DNA of 64,000 nucleotides from Antilocapra americana (Eukaryota; Chordata; Mammalia; Artiodactyla; Antilocapridae), in contig ML662442.1 of the NCBI GenBank assembly GCA_007570785.1, positions 32,011,909 through 32,075,908 of the forward strand, written 5' to 3'. A model generated the notes under the pieces. The model was not told the origin of the DNA. It was given only the letters and a program-made list of their open reading frames with translations, and ran no database searches. Below are positions 11,001 to 25,190 of this stretch, in pieces. Both the position numbers and the translations under genes were made by a program. Within the stretch, counting starts at the first letter, position 1. The number at the start of each line of letters is the position of its first letter.

Positions 11001-14000
11001 TACTCCTGAATCCTGAACAGAAAGAATGGTGTTTATAACCAAAACTTAATTTGGGGAGACTTAAAAGAAACTGGAACAAAGTGTTTTACAACTTATAATT
11101 AAAATGAAGACATGGAGTATTTTCATATCATTTTGAACTCTAGCTGAACACAGACTCTAAAAAACACTGTTTAAATATAAAGTGAATGCACTCATCTGAT
11201 GATAGACATTATTTCTTTAACAGAGGTAAATTCACCTTCAAGATATTTGTGAATCTTTTAGAGCTGATGTCTGTTTATATTCTGTACAATATGATTTTAA
11301 AACATACTGGCCTTTTAAATGTCCTATCAAAATACAACATTTTATAAATTACAGCTAAAATCATACAAGGTCATAATTTTTAAGTTTTTAAGAAACAATT
11401 ATAACTAGCTTGACTATTCAAGATTAAGTTATTTATATGTGTATATATGCATGTATGTGTGCATATGTGTAAAGGCATATACATATTTATGCACCAAACA
11501 TTTTGTAAAGTGTTACACACTAGGCTATTTTGAGGGATTACGATTTCCTTTCTTTTCTAAAAGTAATGTAATTCAGCCACCTACTGGTAAAGTATAAAGC
11601 AATCATCTCTCTGTATTTTACTATGCTATGAAAATAAGACTAGCAGTATGGAGGGGGATTATAGGTTATTTAGATTTGCTGTTTTTTTTCCCTCTGGTGA
11701 GACCCACATAGCCTAATCAAGAAGTCAGAAGCACTTTCTTTGTGGATCTCTAAAATGTATGTCTAAATACTAACACAACAAAGCATCAGTTTTCATCTTT
11801 TATTGTACTGTAATGAGCTATACCATTATAAAGCATTCTACCAAAAACTGATTACTTTGGCAAACAAACAGATTTGGCTCTAAATTTGCTGACGCAAGCC
11901 TTAAAGCTACAGGAGATACAGTCCATTGGGAATAGGATAAATGTACAAGTCACAGGAAATACAGGAAGTGCTAATGTAAGGCTCTGTAGGAGCAGAGAGA
12001 GAAATGATTTTAAGCTTGACCACAGTTTCCTTGAGGAGAGGATGTCTGAGCTAAATTATGGAGGCTAAAAAAAAGAGAATCCATTTGATGGGCACAGGTG
12101 GCATTAGCATGCTCTTCATCCTTTCAGCTCCATGTCCTCTCTCACGTCTTCAATTTCCACCTACAGACAGGTTCCTTCCAAGGCCATTATCTCCATATCA
12201 GATCTACCTCTGAAATGCCATATTCACACAATCAAATCAATAACTGAAGCCCAATAGATACCTCCAACCCTACATGTTCAAAGATAAAATGATCATCTTT
12301 GAAAGCTCTGCTCATTTTCTCATACTCCAAATCTTAATGGATGGAGTCACAAACCTCTAAGTGGTCAAGTCAAAAACCTCAGTGTCATTCCTTCACTCCC
12401 ACTATCCCTATAAAATGGAATGTAAGATCCTGTAGATTTCACTCCTTACTATATTCTGTAAATACCTCACTTCTGTATCCTCTGAGACCCCTCAGTTTTG
12501 TTTCATAACATTCGTTATCGGGATGATTACAACCTTCAGATTCCTAATTCTCTGTACCTAGTAAATTTCCAACAGGATGTTGGAAATGTGAGTCTGAAGA
12601 AGAGGCCAGATGTCTTATGTAGAGACCAGAAAAGGGAGAAATAGGCATGCGAATAAATGGTGAAGTTATGACAATGACTGTGGCCATCCAGGTAGGCCCT
12701 GCAATATAAAGAAAGAGGACTACACACAGAATCTTTAGGAATCCCAACGTTCATGGGAGGAGCAAAGAATAAGAAAGAAATTATGGAATACAGTAAGGAA
12801 GAAATCCAGAGCTGATAGGGGAACCAGGGAAAGAGGAAGGAAGAAAGCCAAGAGGACAGAGTTTTGAGAGTGATTTATACAAAGTCAAACGTTTAGAAGA
12901 ATGGCAATTTATTACTGAAAATGTATCACTGGACTTGGCAAGTGGGGCTTTCTGGTTGACCTTATTAAGAACGGTGGAATGGTGCCAAGAACTGTATGTG
13001 CTGTAAAAGGAATGGGAAGTCTAGAACAATTATCTAATAAGTATGGCTGTGAAAGGAGAGAAGGAAAGACAAGAGAAGGAACTGCAGGCTATAAGAAGGT
13101 TCCTCTTATTTCACAGCATTCAAAGTCCTGAACATGTTAAGGGGCTTACATAAGAATGCAAAGAATAAATGTAACATGAAAGTCCCATGTGAGATAGAAG
13201 GGGATGGATTTTGTATACAAGATTTGGACTGCCCTGGAAAAAAAAGCAAAGCACCTCATCCTCTGACATGGTAGCATGGATAATTAACAAACAGAAAAAA
13301 TTAAAGGTAGATGAGAGAGGAGCTGGAAAAGTTGTTACCTAATATTTTCTCTTACCTTTGAGAAATAATAACCCTTTGTCTCCTGTCGGCAAAGGGATCT
13401 ATCTTACGGTGAAGAAGCAGGGGCCAGGATGAAAGGGATGGAAGTCGTAAAAGTAGTTGAACAGTCAATTGTTTTAACTTTATGCTGATAAAATCCAAAT
13501 CATTAACAGAAAAGACTCAAACAGCTCCTATATTTGCCAATCATATATGCCAATTTCAAATTCGGCATCTTCAAACTGGTTTAACATTTGCCTTTTAGAC
13601 GTTAACTGAACTGAAAGTTTAATGAAGTAAAATGAAGACAGTGTTTCATTTTAAAGAAGACTACGGAATACAAACCTCACAAACTTATATCCTTCAAAAT
13701 TTCCATTTCTCCTCCTCTTTTGTAAGGAATAGTGTACCAAAATAAACCAGGTCACTGTAACCCTGCATATTAGTCAGAGAAGTAGTTTAGTAAAATGAAA
13801 TAGGTGTTTTCAATCAAGCTGGCATCAACTAAACTCCCCAAATAACATGTCCTTTTTAAGTTTCAGAAGCCAGAATAAATGCTTTGATGCTCTAGAAACA
13901 AAAGAATATTTGATGAGACAAAATGATCAGATTATGAATGTTTCAGTAATCAAGAAAAGACTGTTATTATTCACAGGTTACAGTGAACTATTTTGTTGCT

Positions 14001-16435
14001 GTTTATTATTATTATTAAAGTTTTACTTGCTGTGCTAGACTAAACTGGTATTTATTACAGAAAAAATAAAAAGGCCAGAGTTTATTCCTATTATAAATGG
14101 GAAGTAGAAATAAAAAGTAATGTTTTCTAACATTTATACGATCTATATATCTAACCCTAAATTTAACAACCTAATGCTACATTTTTCAATATTTACATGT
14201 ACAATTTTCTTGATAACACTGTGAATTCTAAAAGCATACCAAGAGACCACATATAAATTATTTACATTCCATGGCCTTATACTAACAAAAACAAGGAACA
14301 GCACGAAAGAAAGGGGCTGGAAAAAGATGTCTTATGCAAATAGAAATAATAAGAAAGTGGGGTCACAATACTCATGAGACAAAACAGACCTGAGAACAAA
14401 GGCTATGAAGACAGATAAAGGAAGGACACAATATACTGACAAAAGAAACACACAAGTGCTCAGTGTTTCAAGTGAATAAATGAATGAATGAAGGGGATAA
14501 AAACCTGTTTTTCAAGGCTTCTAATCATATGATAATTCTGGAGGGCATAAGCCAAAAACAGTATAAGTTGAAAACATTTAGGATCTTCCTTCTTGTGTAA
14601 CTTAATTTTGAGAAAAAATGAGCCAGGAAGAATAGGCACAGTACAGTAACAGTGTATTTGCACATATGAATGGCTGATTCACTCACTGAAAGGAGCACAA
14701 TGAGAATCCTTCACTGCACAGAGGGAGGGAGAAGAGGAGTATGTGCAGGCACTGAGGGCAGTGGGAAGACAAAAAGGGGTGAGTAAGTGATACAATTACG
14801 AGATGCAAACCCTGCTTTCTGTTCAAAGTCAGATATAAAGTCCAGAAATGAAAGATTTCAATCAACAAAACAACACTTTTAAATGCCATAACAAGTTGTC
14901 AAATGTCATCTTACTTTTCAAAAATCCTAAAACCACATATAACCTGAAATTATTTCTGTTCTTAAAGTTTAAGCGCCAATCATAGTACGTAAATCAATTT
15001 ATATAATATTTAAATGTAAGCTTTGTATCTATTACACACAATTTTAAGTGTTTTGATATTTCCAAACTCACCACATTCAATATTTACTACTTACAATATT
15101 CCAAGATTCTCCAGGTTCCCTGTTATCATACAATATGACAAGAGTATATGACAAAGAGCTACAATGGCAAGCAACATGAATAAAAATAAGCTTATCAAAT
15201 ATTGCCAAGATGATGCCCCAATCTCCAAAAACTAGCTTTTAAATATCACTTTTACCCAGCGACTTCACTCCAGCCACACCACACCATTCTAAGACACCAT
15301 CTTCTTAATGACCTCCCAGTGACCACTGACTCCCCAAAGTTCTGCATATTGTAGCCAGTGTAAAATTTTAAAAAACACTTTTCTGCAAAGATCCTTCAAG
15401 CCTTAGCCTCATGGCCTGTTTCGAAGGTCAGACTCTTCAACTGGGTCTGCACAACTTTAAGATCTAGCTCCTGTGCTTCTGGTCTCATCCTTCATCGTCC
15501 ACAAGCCTTCTTTCAGGTCCTGGACAGTAGTTTGGGAGCAGTCCTCCAAGAGAGCTATCCCAGGAAATAAAGATCAAATGTCGTACTAACAGTCACTTCT
15601 ACCTACCTGTGAGGGGAATACCAGACTTTAGATAAAAAGCCGTGAGTCCTAACTCTGATTCTTTGTGTAAATCAAATTCCATCTCAATTTCCTCATCTCT
15701 AAAGAAAAGGGGACTCTAAGAATTTTCAAAGGATCTCTAAGAATTTTCAAACTCTCCAATTCTGTATCTCTTTCACCACTTATTTTATAGATATTGCAGA
15801 CTCAAAGGTTCTATCCCAATATCTATACTGATCTGGTGTACTGAGATTAAATTCAACTATTTCCTTTTTAGTTCAGTGACTGAACTAAGCAATGGGACTC
15901 TTGGAAAACAGCTCTCTCCAATTTCCAGTCTAGCCACCCTTTTCAACAGCTGTCTTTTTGTTCACCTTTGTTAAAAGCAGCAGTGCTTATGTGTATGTCA
16001 CTGTTCATAGAGCACTTTGTTTGGGGACTCCATCTCAGACTCACCTATTTTACTAGAGTAGAACAGGTCAGTGTTAATATTGGTAAGGAAATAACTTAGA
16101 GGATTATAATCTTAAAATGCAAGGTCAGTCTAGTATAGAAACACACTGCCTACTCGGTTTCCTGTCATACAAAGTAGGAAGCAGTGTAGGTTAGTACGTA
16201 GAAATGGCTCACAATGCTCTGAAGCTGTACAGTGACGAAAACAGCTATTTATGCTATTAATTATGAAACGTTCTTAATTTAAAATTTTAGAAGTCACTGA
16301 GTAAAATTGTGTTGAATTTGCTAATAATATCACGTACAACTTCAAATTCTGACTCAAATGTGTAATTACCCTAAAATGGTCTGCCAGTAAAAAATATTTT
16401 GAGAACTCTGTTGGTTTGCTGTCCACCTGTGTTTA
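11001..16435. other. No gene recognised; scattered ancient repeat relics
   Basis: AT-rich. Alternating TG/TA runs lie at 11436-11490. An old unassigned repeat-like block lies at 12110-12520. A TGAA microsatellite (14473-14490) is present, and a 16-bp direct repeat (TCTAAGAATTTTCAAA) starts at about 15715 and 15736. I found no NT5DC1 exon. Confidence 0.55.
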
Positions 16436-16660
16436 TCCATGTGGCGCTAGTGGTAAAGAACCCGCCTGCCAATGTGGAAGACGCAGGAGAAGCGGGTTTG
16501 AGCCCTGAGTCGGGAAGATCCCCTGGAGAAGGGCATGGCAACCCACTCCAGTATTCTTGCCTGGAGAGTCCCAAGGACAGAGGAGCCTGGTGGGCTGCAG
16601 TCCATGGGGTCTGTAGGGTTGCAGAGAGTCAGACACGACTAACGTGATTTAGCACGCATG
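16436..16660 (+). mobile_element. Bov-tA SINE
   Basis: Head with GGCGCTAGTGGTAAAGAACC and body through CCACTCCAGTATTCTTGCCT to AGTCAGACACGACTAACGTG, then a CATG repeat at 16656-16668. Confidence 0.9.
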
Positions 16661-17639
16661 CATGCATGTGTTATTCATGGACTGCGTACCTTTCTTATAA
16701 TAAAGAAAGAAAAATTCAAGGAATTTGTGAAGACTGAAAATCCAAATGAGCAGGAATGTCTGAGAATGGTCAGTTTCTATTATTTAAATTTTCACTGTTC
16801 TAGTGATAAAAAGGATCATCAGCTCCTTCAAATACACTGTAATAAATCAGTGTCAGGTAATACATATTTATTGAAGCTATTTCTTTGACTAGATTTTTAT
16901 TTTCCCTTTTATGCTTCTAATTTGATTTACTTAACAGAAATGACTGCCTACAAAGGTAACCACTCAAAATATGATTTTAAAAAGTACATTGAAGTATATC
17001 TTAATAGTAACATTATTTTGTTCAGTTTTCCCACAGAGAAACACAAAAAGTCCTCAAAATTTAGTTAATAATGATTTTTTTATAGGAAAACCATTTGACT
17101 TTTAGCCACTTCTTCCTTAACAACAACAAAAAAATATGTACTCATTAATACTTCCATTAACATGTCCATATTTTAAGAGTATAATGAAAACTAATATTCA
17201 CAATGATGGTTTTAAGGCAATTTAAGATTCAGTAACATTAGTAAAAAAATTTAAGCTTTAGTATTATAGTCATTTACTACTGTATTCAAATACTCGCAAT
17301 AGCAGGAAATTTTTTTTTCCTGCTTTTTTGGAAGGCACGTTAAGTAAACTCAATGAAAACAAATCATACATTCTCTTTTCTCCTTTACTTTTTGTCTTTT
17401 TATAGGATTTGGACATGTTAAAACATTCAAAAGGTAAAAATGGGCATACAATGGAAAGTCAGCCTTTCTCCCACACCATCATTTCCCTCACAAAAGACAA
17501 TCACTCTTACAAGTTTTTTGGTCCATCTTACATAAAGTGTGTGACAGCTTATGTTACATATACAAACTACAAGTATTTTACAAAAGGACTGTTTTAATAT
17601 ATACTCTATTCTGTACACATTTTTTTCTACCAGCTATAT
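16661..17639. other. No gene recognised
   Basis: AT-rich intronic sequence. Short opposing open frames near 17409-17618 look fortuitous. Confidence 0.6.
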
Positions 17640-18350
17640 TTTGGAGGTCCTTTCAAGTCAGTCTCTAATAAGGCAGCCCCAACTTTTTAATGACTACTTA
17701 ATGTTCCATTGCACAGATGAATGAAATTGTAGCTAGTATTTATTAATGAATATTTGAGCAGTTTCCTTCTTTTGCTATTATAAACAAAGGTGTAATGAGT
17801 AATCCTATAAATAAATGAATATATACACACACACACACACAGTCACACACATATCCTCTGTACATATACAATTTTATCTGTAAGATAAATTTTCAGAGAT
17901 GAATTCTTGAGTAAAGATCATGTGCATTTAAAAATTTTTAAAGTTCCTATTAATTTACACTTTCTGCAGCAGCTTCTATTTGCAACTTATTATGAATTAA
18001 ATGGAATATCTTTGCACAAGTTTAAAGTCATACTTCTTTTTCTGTTGTTTATATCCTTTGTCCATTATTCAGTGGGGTTATTGTTTTTTAGTATGCTTCA
18101 GAAAAACTTTAATATTTTAAAGACTATTATTTCCCTGTCTATTACATGAGTTGGAAACTTTATCTTGGTTTGTCATTTGTCTTTAATTTTGCTTTTATTT
18201 TTCTTTATATGCAGAACATTTTTTAAACGTTGTCAGACTCATACATCTTTTCTTTACAGGTTTCTTGATTTGAGATTATACTTAGAAAGGTTTTCTGACT
18301 CCAAGATTTAAAAAAATACATATTTGTCTTACATTTTTTAACAGCAAGCT
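17640..18350 (-). mobile_element. Ancient L1 fragment (antisense) with an (AC)8 tract
   Basis: Decayed antisense L1 text (TTCCATTGCACAGATGAATG, TTTTGCTATTATAAACAAAG, TCCTTTGTCCATTATTCAGT). It is interrupted by an (AC)8 microsatellite at 17825-17840. Confidence 0.55.
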
Positions 18351-18481
18351 AATGACTTCTTTTTAATGGTCAGAACTTTGACATCTGGAGTTTATTTTGG
18401 TGTTAGGCAGGGCACAACTTTACTTTTCAAAAAGCCACCCATGGGTTAAACAAAACTTCTAGAAAAATCCATTTTCCACTG

Positions 18482-18593
18482 ATGGAGAAGAGAATGGCTA
18501 CCCACTCCAATATTCTGGCCTGGAGAATTCCATGGACTATATAGTCTATGGGCTGCAAAGAGTCAGACACAACTGAGTGACTTTCACTTTCAC
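18482..18593 (+). mobile_element. Bov-A unit (SINE fragment)
   Basis: Body only: TACCCACTCCAATATTCTGG to AGTCAGACACAACTGAGTGA, then a CTTTCACTTTCAC tail. The tRNA-like head is missing. Confidence 0.85.
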
Positions 18594-19656
18594 AATCAAG
18601 AAGAATTACAGATCAGGAAAAACAAAAAACAGATCAGGAAGAATTCACAGTACACTGAAGCTTAAGAAGTATGCTATGCTGTATCATAATTACAGGAAAC
18701 TATAAGATGTAGATAATATAAATATTCTTCCTAGCCTTAATACTTACTTGTTGATTCATTTATCTTTCCCCTCTCCCTGGTAATTCTTTCTGTAAGAAGA
18801 ACATTTCCAAGTTCTGAGAATTTTGCTGGTTTCAGCCCAAAGAGATTTCTTTTCCCATCTTTCCCATCTTGAATGAAGTAACTCCAATAATTTACTTACG
18901 CCATATACCTGCAGACAGTCCTCTTCCCACTTTTATTCGAACTTGAAAGGTCAAAGTATGATCAAGTCCCTTTTGTAAGCTATCTAGAATTACAAGATGA
19001 TGCCACATAATCAAAAAAATGTTTTTCTACAGCCTGGATAACTTCTTATTTGCCTTATTTCTTTTTAATCATATAATGGTCTGGAATCTCAGAAAATTCA
19101 CACTGCTTTGTATCAATACGTCAGGGACTCTCTGCCCCAAATCCTATTCACTCACCTCAACTTCTGTCTACCACAAAGTATGAAGTTTTTCCTAATCAGC
19201 ACTATCTATAACCATAACCAGCAAGTTGGGCTGCGTGCCACGCGGCTGGCACCTCTGCTGAGTTAGGTGAAGGAGAAGGACTTCTCTCTTTTTCTGTGCT
19301 GCTCTCCAGAAATGAGTCAGGGAAGACTTCTGCCTGGTGGTAGTGTTCTGTGGAAAGCCTACATTGCATACTAAATTAACATAATTACCAAACAAAATTC
19401 TGGGAACCTGTTCACTGCTGTTAAATACTGTTGCATAAATGTTAAAAGAAGGTGAGACGGTACCAAAAAAATCTATTTGGTCAGTTTGCAAATATAATTT
19501 TCCACTTAGCCAAGTAATAACTATTGGCAAATAACAGAATGAACTGCTAATAAAATATAAAGTGAGAAAATGAAACACACCATTTTCACATTTTATTGGA
19601 TGAAAAACACAAATCTGATTTTTAGATCTCTGGCAATACCTAACAGAAAGACCCAG
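18594..19656. other. No gene recognised
   Basis: Intronic sequence. An open minus-strand frame (19192-19698) runs into the adjacent SINE head and lacks any known domain. Confidence 0.55.
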
Positions 19657-19720
19657 AGGGTCTTCCCGACCCAGGGATTGAACCTGGATCTCCTGCATTG
19701 CAAACAGATTCTTGACTGTC
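19657..19720 (-). mobile_element. Bov-tA head fragment
   Basis: Reverse tRNA-like head only (TCTTCCCGACCCAGGGATTG, then TCTCCTGCATTGCAAACAGA). Confidence 0.75.
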
Positions 19721-20049
19721 TAAGAATGTATAAAATGGTAAATAAATACTGGGTAAGAGATGGAAAGAAAACAGTAAGATGACAACGGCAGGATTTATAA
19801 TAAAACAACAAAGAGCCCATTATAATATCTTAAATGAACGTGAAACTTATGGATTTATTCTCAAGCAATGATATAACCAATCTCTTTACTAAGAAATAAT
19901 AAAGAACACAGAAAACCACATTTTAAAAATCAGCATTCCCTTTCAATCATCAATTTAGTATTATTTAATTTTTTTAGACTTTCACAATAGATAGTTATTG
20001 AGCTCATATCTTGTGATGTAGATAATCCAAATATTTTATTGCCAGCTCG

Positions 20050-20745
20050 GGAAAGGAGTATGTCAAGGCTGTATATTGTCACCCTGCTTACTTAACTTAT
20101 ATGCAGAGTACATCATGAGAATGGAAAATGGAAACAGTAACAGACTTTATATATATTTTTGGGATCCAAAATCACTGCAGATGGTGACTGCAGCCATGAA
20201 ATTAAAAGACACTTACTCCTTGGAAGGAAAGCTATGACCAACCTAGGCAGCATATTAAAAAACAGAGACGTTACTTTGCCAACAAAGGTCCGTCTAGTCA
20301 AGGCTATGGTTTTTCCAGTAGTCATGTATGGATGTGAGAGGTGGACCATAAAGAAAGCCGAGTGCCTAGGAACTGATGCTTCTGAACTGTGGTGTTGGAG
20401 AAGACTCTTGAGAGTCCCTTGGATTGCAAGGAGATCCAACCAGTCCATCCTAAAGGAGATCAATTCTGAATATTCATTGAAGGACTGATGCTGAAGCTGA
20501 AACTCAACTATTTCGGCCACCTAATGCAAAGAACTGACTTATCTGAAAAGACCCTAAGGCTGGGCAAGATTGAAGGCAGGAGGAGAAGGGGATGACAGAG
20601 GATGAGATGGTTGGATGGCATCATTGACTCAACGGACGTAAGTTTGAGTAAACTCCAGGAGCTGGTGATGGATAGGGAGGCCTGGAGGACTGCAGTCCAT
20701 GGGATCTCAAAGAGTCAGACATGACTGAGTAACTGAAACTGACTG
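20050..20745 (+). mobile_element. BovB LINE 3' fragment with internal deletion
   Basis: Begins at the RT motif B region (GGAGTATGTCAAGGCTGTAT). At about 20122 it jumps directly to the ACAGACTTTATAT region, so the stretch holding the YADD motif is missing compared with the copy at 46581. The downstream C-terminal frame stays open for about 109 codons (20159-20488). Ends in the usual BovB tail. Confidence 0.88.
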
Positions 20746-21620
20746 ATTTCATCACACCTCATCTTTCAAAACAAATACATCTGGAGACATTTAATGGTAA
20801 GCAGCCATCATAACACAATTTGCAGAGGGATGGGAAGATCCTAAAGAAGCTTCCAATCAATTACAAAGCTTCAAACTCACAGGAAGGTTTTATGTCCCAT
20901 TACTTTGCTCCATTTCTCATGTGTCCATCTGACGTAAGAATCAAACCTGAGACTCGTTTGTTCATTCACTCTGCGAATACTTCAACATCATATTCTAGCT
21001 GAATCCTTACTCTAGCTCCTCGGATCATGTCTCCTCACTACTGGAAACAAACACATTTTAAAGTAAATCCAGTAACTTTCAAGAGAGTTGTGCAGACAAC
21101 AGTCAATGCTGTCAGTCTAAGATGCTTCGGTTAAAAAAAAGTCTCATTTTGAACCACATGCCAAAGAGAGGTTTCATTCTCCTATCACGCATATTTGTGG
21201 CTGGGCTATGGTGAACTAGCTCAAAGCTGTCAGAGGCCAATGCCACTGGCTCACTATTGGCTTCCTTCCTGTTATCACATCCAGTCCCTTTAAAGATTGT
21301 ATTACTGCTGTGAAGTCTTAAGAAATAGTTGGGTGTGTCACAAAGTCTGGTGTAGATTAAAACAATCTCTAAGAGTCCACTGACTAGCTGATTTGAAATC
21401 AACATTAACTTAAATACACTCAAATATTTGAGTTCTAAGCTTAGAATCTTTTACTTAAAGTAACATAGAAAACTAGAAAAGATATTTTCAACAAAGGTAT
21501 TCAGCAGCTTAGTGCATGTGAATGGAAACTGTGTTCTTTAAGTTTATATTTTAATGTAACAAAAACAAATGTTGTTTCACATTTTGCTATAAAGTGGATT
21601 CCATTTATATAAAACCCTAG
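20746..21620. other. No gene recognised
   Basis: Unique-looking intronic sequence. The stretch 21120-21420 has more balanced composition than its surroundings but no recognisable exon or repeat. Confidence 0.5.
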
Positions 21621-21843
21621 TGTGTGCATGCTAAGTTAGGTCAGTCCTGTCCCACATTCTGTGTGACCCTATAGACTATAGCCTGCCAGGCTCCTCTATC
21701 CATGGGATTCTCCAGGCAAGAATACTGGAGTGGGTTGTCATGTCCTCCTCCAGGGATCTTCCTGACCCAGGTATCGAACCTGTGTCTCTGATGTCTCCTG
21801 CACTGGCAGGTGGGTTCTTTACCACCAGCACCACCTGGGAAGC
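21621..21843 (-). mobile_element. Bov-tA SINE
   Basis: Complete reverse copy from GCATGCTAAGTTAGGTCAGT to CACCACCTGGGAAGC. Confidence 0.92.
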
Positions 21844-24289
21844 ACAACACCCTAGAAGTCTACATATAATGTTCGAGTGCAGAATGGCCAATATCATTAA
21901 TAAATCAGTCTTGAATGTCTTCATTATTCAGAAATCAGTGACCATACTTATCTGTGAAATAATCAAATACTTTTACAATACTTAATGACTGAAAAATCGT
22001 AATGAAAAAGCTTCAGTCTCTCTAAATTTTTCCCCAAGTTGTCAAAACATTTAAGGCCATCCCATTCACATCAGCATTTTTATAAAGGGTCGTAAACATC
22101 TTATTGTTATAGATTAAAATCTAACAAAGAAAATGTATCACAACCAAACACTGCTACAAATTCAGCCAACTGCAATTAATGACACACAGTAATAACCTTT
22201 CTTGATTTGAATGCAATAAAACAAATCATTATAGTTAATTTTTTGAGTAAATGACTTATTTCTTTATGGGCTTATCCATAAAATAATCACTTGTCTTTTT
22301 AAAAAAAAGGGCACACTCACATTCTTTACATATGGCTAACAAGGACAGAGTAATTTGTTGGCAGTTTTCATAAAGAGAAAAAAAACTGTAAGTACTAGGT
22401 TTAATTCATTCTGAAAAAAGAAATCAAAATAAAAGGGCGGAAAAATATAATACTATTCTTCCTAACGTTACTTATGTCAGTGCAAATTCCTTTAATTATT
22501 ATCACAGTATGAGTAAAATGTCAGGTATTTCGATATTATTCCTAAATACTATACAAAATAATAAAAATCAGGTCTCTGGGAATTTCATAGTAATAGCAAA
22601 ATATGTATGACAGAACTAGAGCCTTCTTCCAAATAAGATAAAAACCACAACATCTATATTTTTATCCATGAATTCTTTCCACCGTAAAACATAAAAGAGA
22701 ATAGTTAACCCAGATTTTGCGAGGCATCCACCTTATTTCCACATCAGACTGACACACAGAGCTGAGACACCTGGAGCAAAGAGCCCTGAATAAGAAACTA
22801 TCTCTTAGAGCTGGTAAACAGCACCTTTTGCATCTTTGGCAGGCTGAAGAATACCGTTAACAAGAAATGAAAAGAAACAAGAAAGGCAGGGCCAAGTCAT
22901 TTTTCAAGGTTTGAAGAACACTACAAATTCATCGACTGCTTCCTGCTTATTTATAACTTATTCCCGAGTTATCATTCTATCATGATGCCCAGATCGCTAC
23001 AGACAGCCCTTATGCAAGCACAAAGTTTAGCTTCCACCACATATGCTATCATCTCATTTTCCTGTACATGTTTATTTTCAGATTCCAACAGATTCCAACA
23101 AAATTATCAGACACATGTTACAAGTTCATTTAACATATTTTAAGGGTAAAAAACATGACTTTGAGAGTGGAACTCACACTGATGTTACATAAAATAATTA
23201 TATATAATATGAAACCTAAAACTAAGCAGGAGATACTCCTTTCAGTTGACAAATTAGGCTGTATGTGGCTTTGATTTTTATGCTAATAAATTTTCTTTTT
23301 CAACTCAATGCAATCTCTACTACTTTTTCCTAAGAATTTGCCAAGTAATGACTTTTTTAGGTTAAAAAAGCAAAAATAATGTTTAATAAAACAGAGTTTG
23401 TGGGATTCTTATCTTTTAAAATTAAATTCCTAAAACTGGCCCTCTAAATACTAAAAAATAAAATAGAACACCTGTTTCATATTTAACACTAGTTTCACAT
23501 TTTTGAATGAGAATCTATTTACCCCCTTAAAGTTTTATATATATGAAAGTAAAAAATTTACTTTTCATATAAACATGAAAGTAAAAAAAAAAGGAAAAAA
23601 AAGGAATTATTCTAGCAATAATTCCACTTGTATCACACATTAGAAATCAGCCATGAACTGAAAATAAGGTAACAAGTATTATTTTTTTAGTTTTTTAATC
23701 CAAGCAACTTCAAATTTTTCCTGTAAAAGGAATTCCTCTTTATTTTTCCAGATTAGAAGCATACCATATTTACATACTTTTCTCAGAAAATCACTTACTA
23801 AAACAATTAGAACCTTGTAAGAGAATTTTCATTAATTAAATGCTGATCAGAAAATGCTCATATGGAAACATTCTCCTGTTGGAAACTCTGATAAAGAAAA
23901 TGTGGTGCTTTATTATTGTATGAAAATAACATTTCCTTAAATTCAAATGTCGAATATAAACTTCCATTGAGATTTATGTAAAACTTTTTCAAGTAAACCT
24001 AGAACTTCAAATTCTGTAAAAAGAATGCTCACCTATCTCTATTATAGAAAAGAAAATCAACAAAAGTAAAATTTAGTGAAACATTCTCCATCATCATTCA
24101 AAGAGGTGTTTTTCTTCGAATATACAGTGGCATAGAGTCCCACTTGAAAGTTGGGAAAAGAATAACAATAACTTACTGGATCTTAATGAGTTAATTTTAA
24201 AAATAGGGTCTTCCTTGGCTAGACAGGTGCAGACAACACATAAGATGCCATATATCGGCAACACACTAATGAAAATCAATATTCAAAAC
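21844..24289. other. No gene recognised
   Basis: Strongly AT-rich. A 10-bp direct repeat (ACAGATTCCA type) lies near 23080-23100. A local hairpin (ATGAAAGTAAA and its near-complement) lies at about 23547-23570, partly repeated at 23576. Confidence 0.55.
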
Positions 24290-25190
24290 ACAGAAGGAAT
24301 GCTCAAAAAACAATGACGACAACAAGAAAAGACAATTTAAAAATATGGGCAAAGACACAAACAGGCGTTTGAGAGGGGAATAAACACAATTGGCCAATAA
24401 ATACATGAAAATAATGCTCACTCTCATTAGAAGTCAGAAACATGTAAATAAAAATCTAATGAGACAGCATCTTTATAGCCATCTTTAAGACTGATAAACC
24501 TTAAAATTTAGGTGAAACCATGTAATTCTTATGCTTTGCTGGTAAAACAAAATGGCTTTAGCAAAAACAATCCAGTAAAACACAAAACATGTATATTCAA
24601 TATTCCACTTACAGGTATTTTACTTGAAAAATTCTTTTGTGGATAGATAGGAAACATGCAAAAGAATGTTTAAAGCAGCATTATTTTTAAGAGCAAGCAA
24701 ATAAAAATAAGCTAAATATCCATCAGCAGATGAACAAATAAATTCTGATATATGACGGGAAACTATATAGTAGTAGAACATGAACAAACAGCCACATACA
24801 TAATATAGATCAATCTCAAAAGCATAATGTCACATCAGAAAAACAAGGTGCAGAGGCTTGCACATGCTATAGTTCCTTTTAAACAGAATTTTAAAACATC
24901 AATAACAACTGTTGTTGTGGGCTATGTATGTGTTTTAGGGGTGGGATATGGGAGGCTATCCTTTCTATGATGACAGATGAATAACACACACACAATTCAG
25001 CAGTTACCTACAGGGGGAACACAGGGAATAAGTCAGGGAGGTGGGTACAGGGGCTTCAAAAGTAGTGATAATATAGGTGTCTTTTAGGTGGGTGGCAGAT
25101 ACATATATGTTCACTTTTTGTAGAAAAGAATTACACAGTTATAAAGAATTATATATACCATAAATACACCAAAATGTTCTCAATTTTAAA
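24290..25190 (+). mobile_element. Ancient L1 ORF2 3' fragment
   Basis: Decayed text of an L1 ORF2 end: ACATGAAAATAATGCTCACT, ATGTAAATAAAAATCTAATG, ATATCCATCAGCAGATGAAC. No open frame survives. Confidence 0.6.

Noticed and set aside
18890..19000. Exon-like block with an acceptor/donor look on the minus strand
   Set aside because: The translation contains stops in the needed phase and does not resemble the next NT5DC1 segment.
19192..19698. 168-codon minus-strand open frame
   Set aside because: Its first part lies in a SINE head. The rest has no recognisable domain, no homologue that I know, and no splice context.
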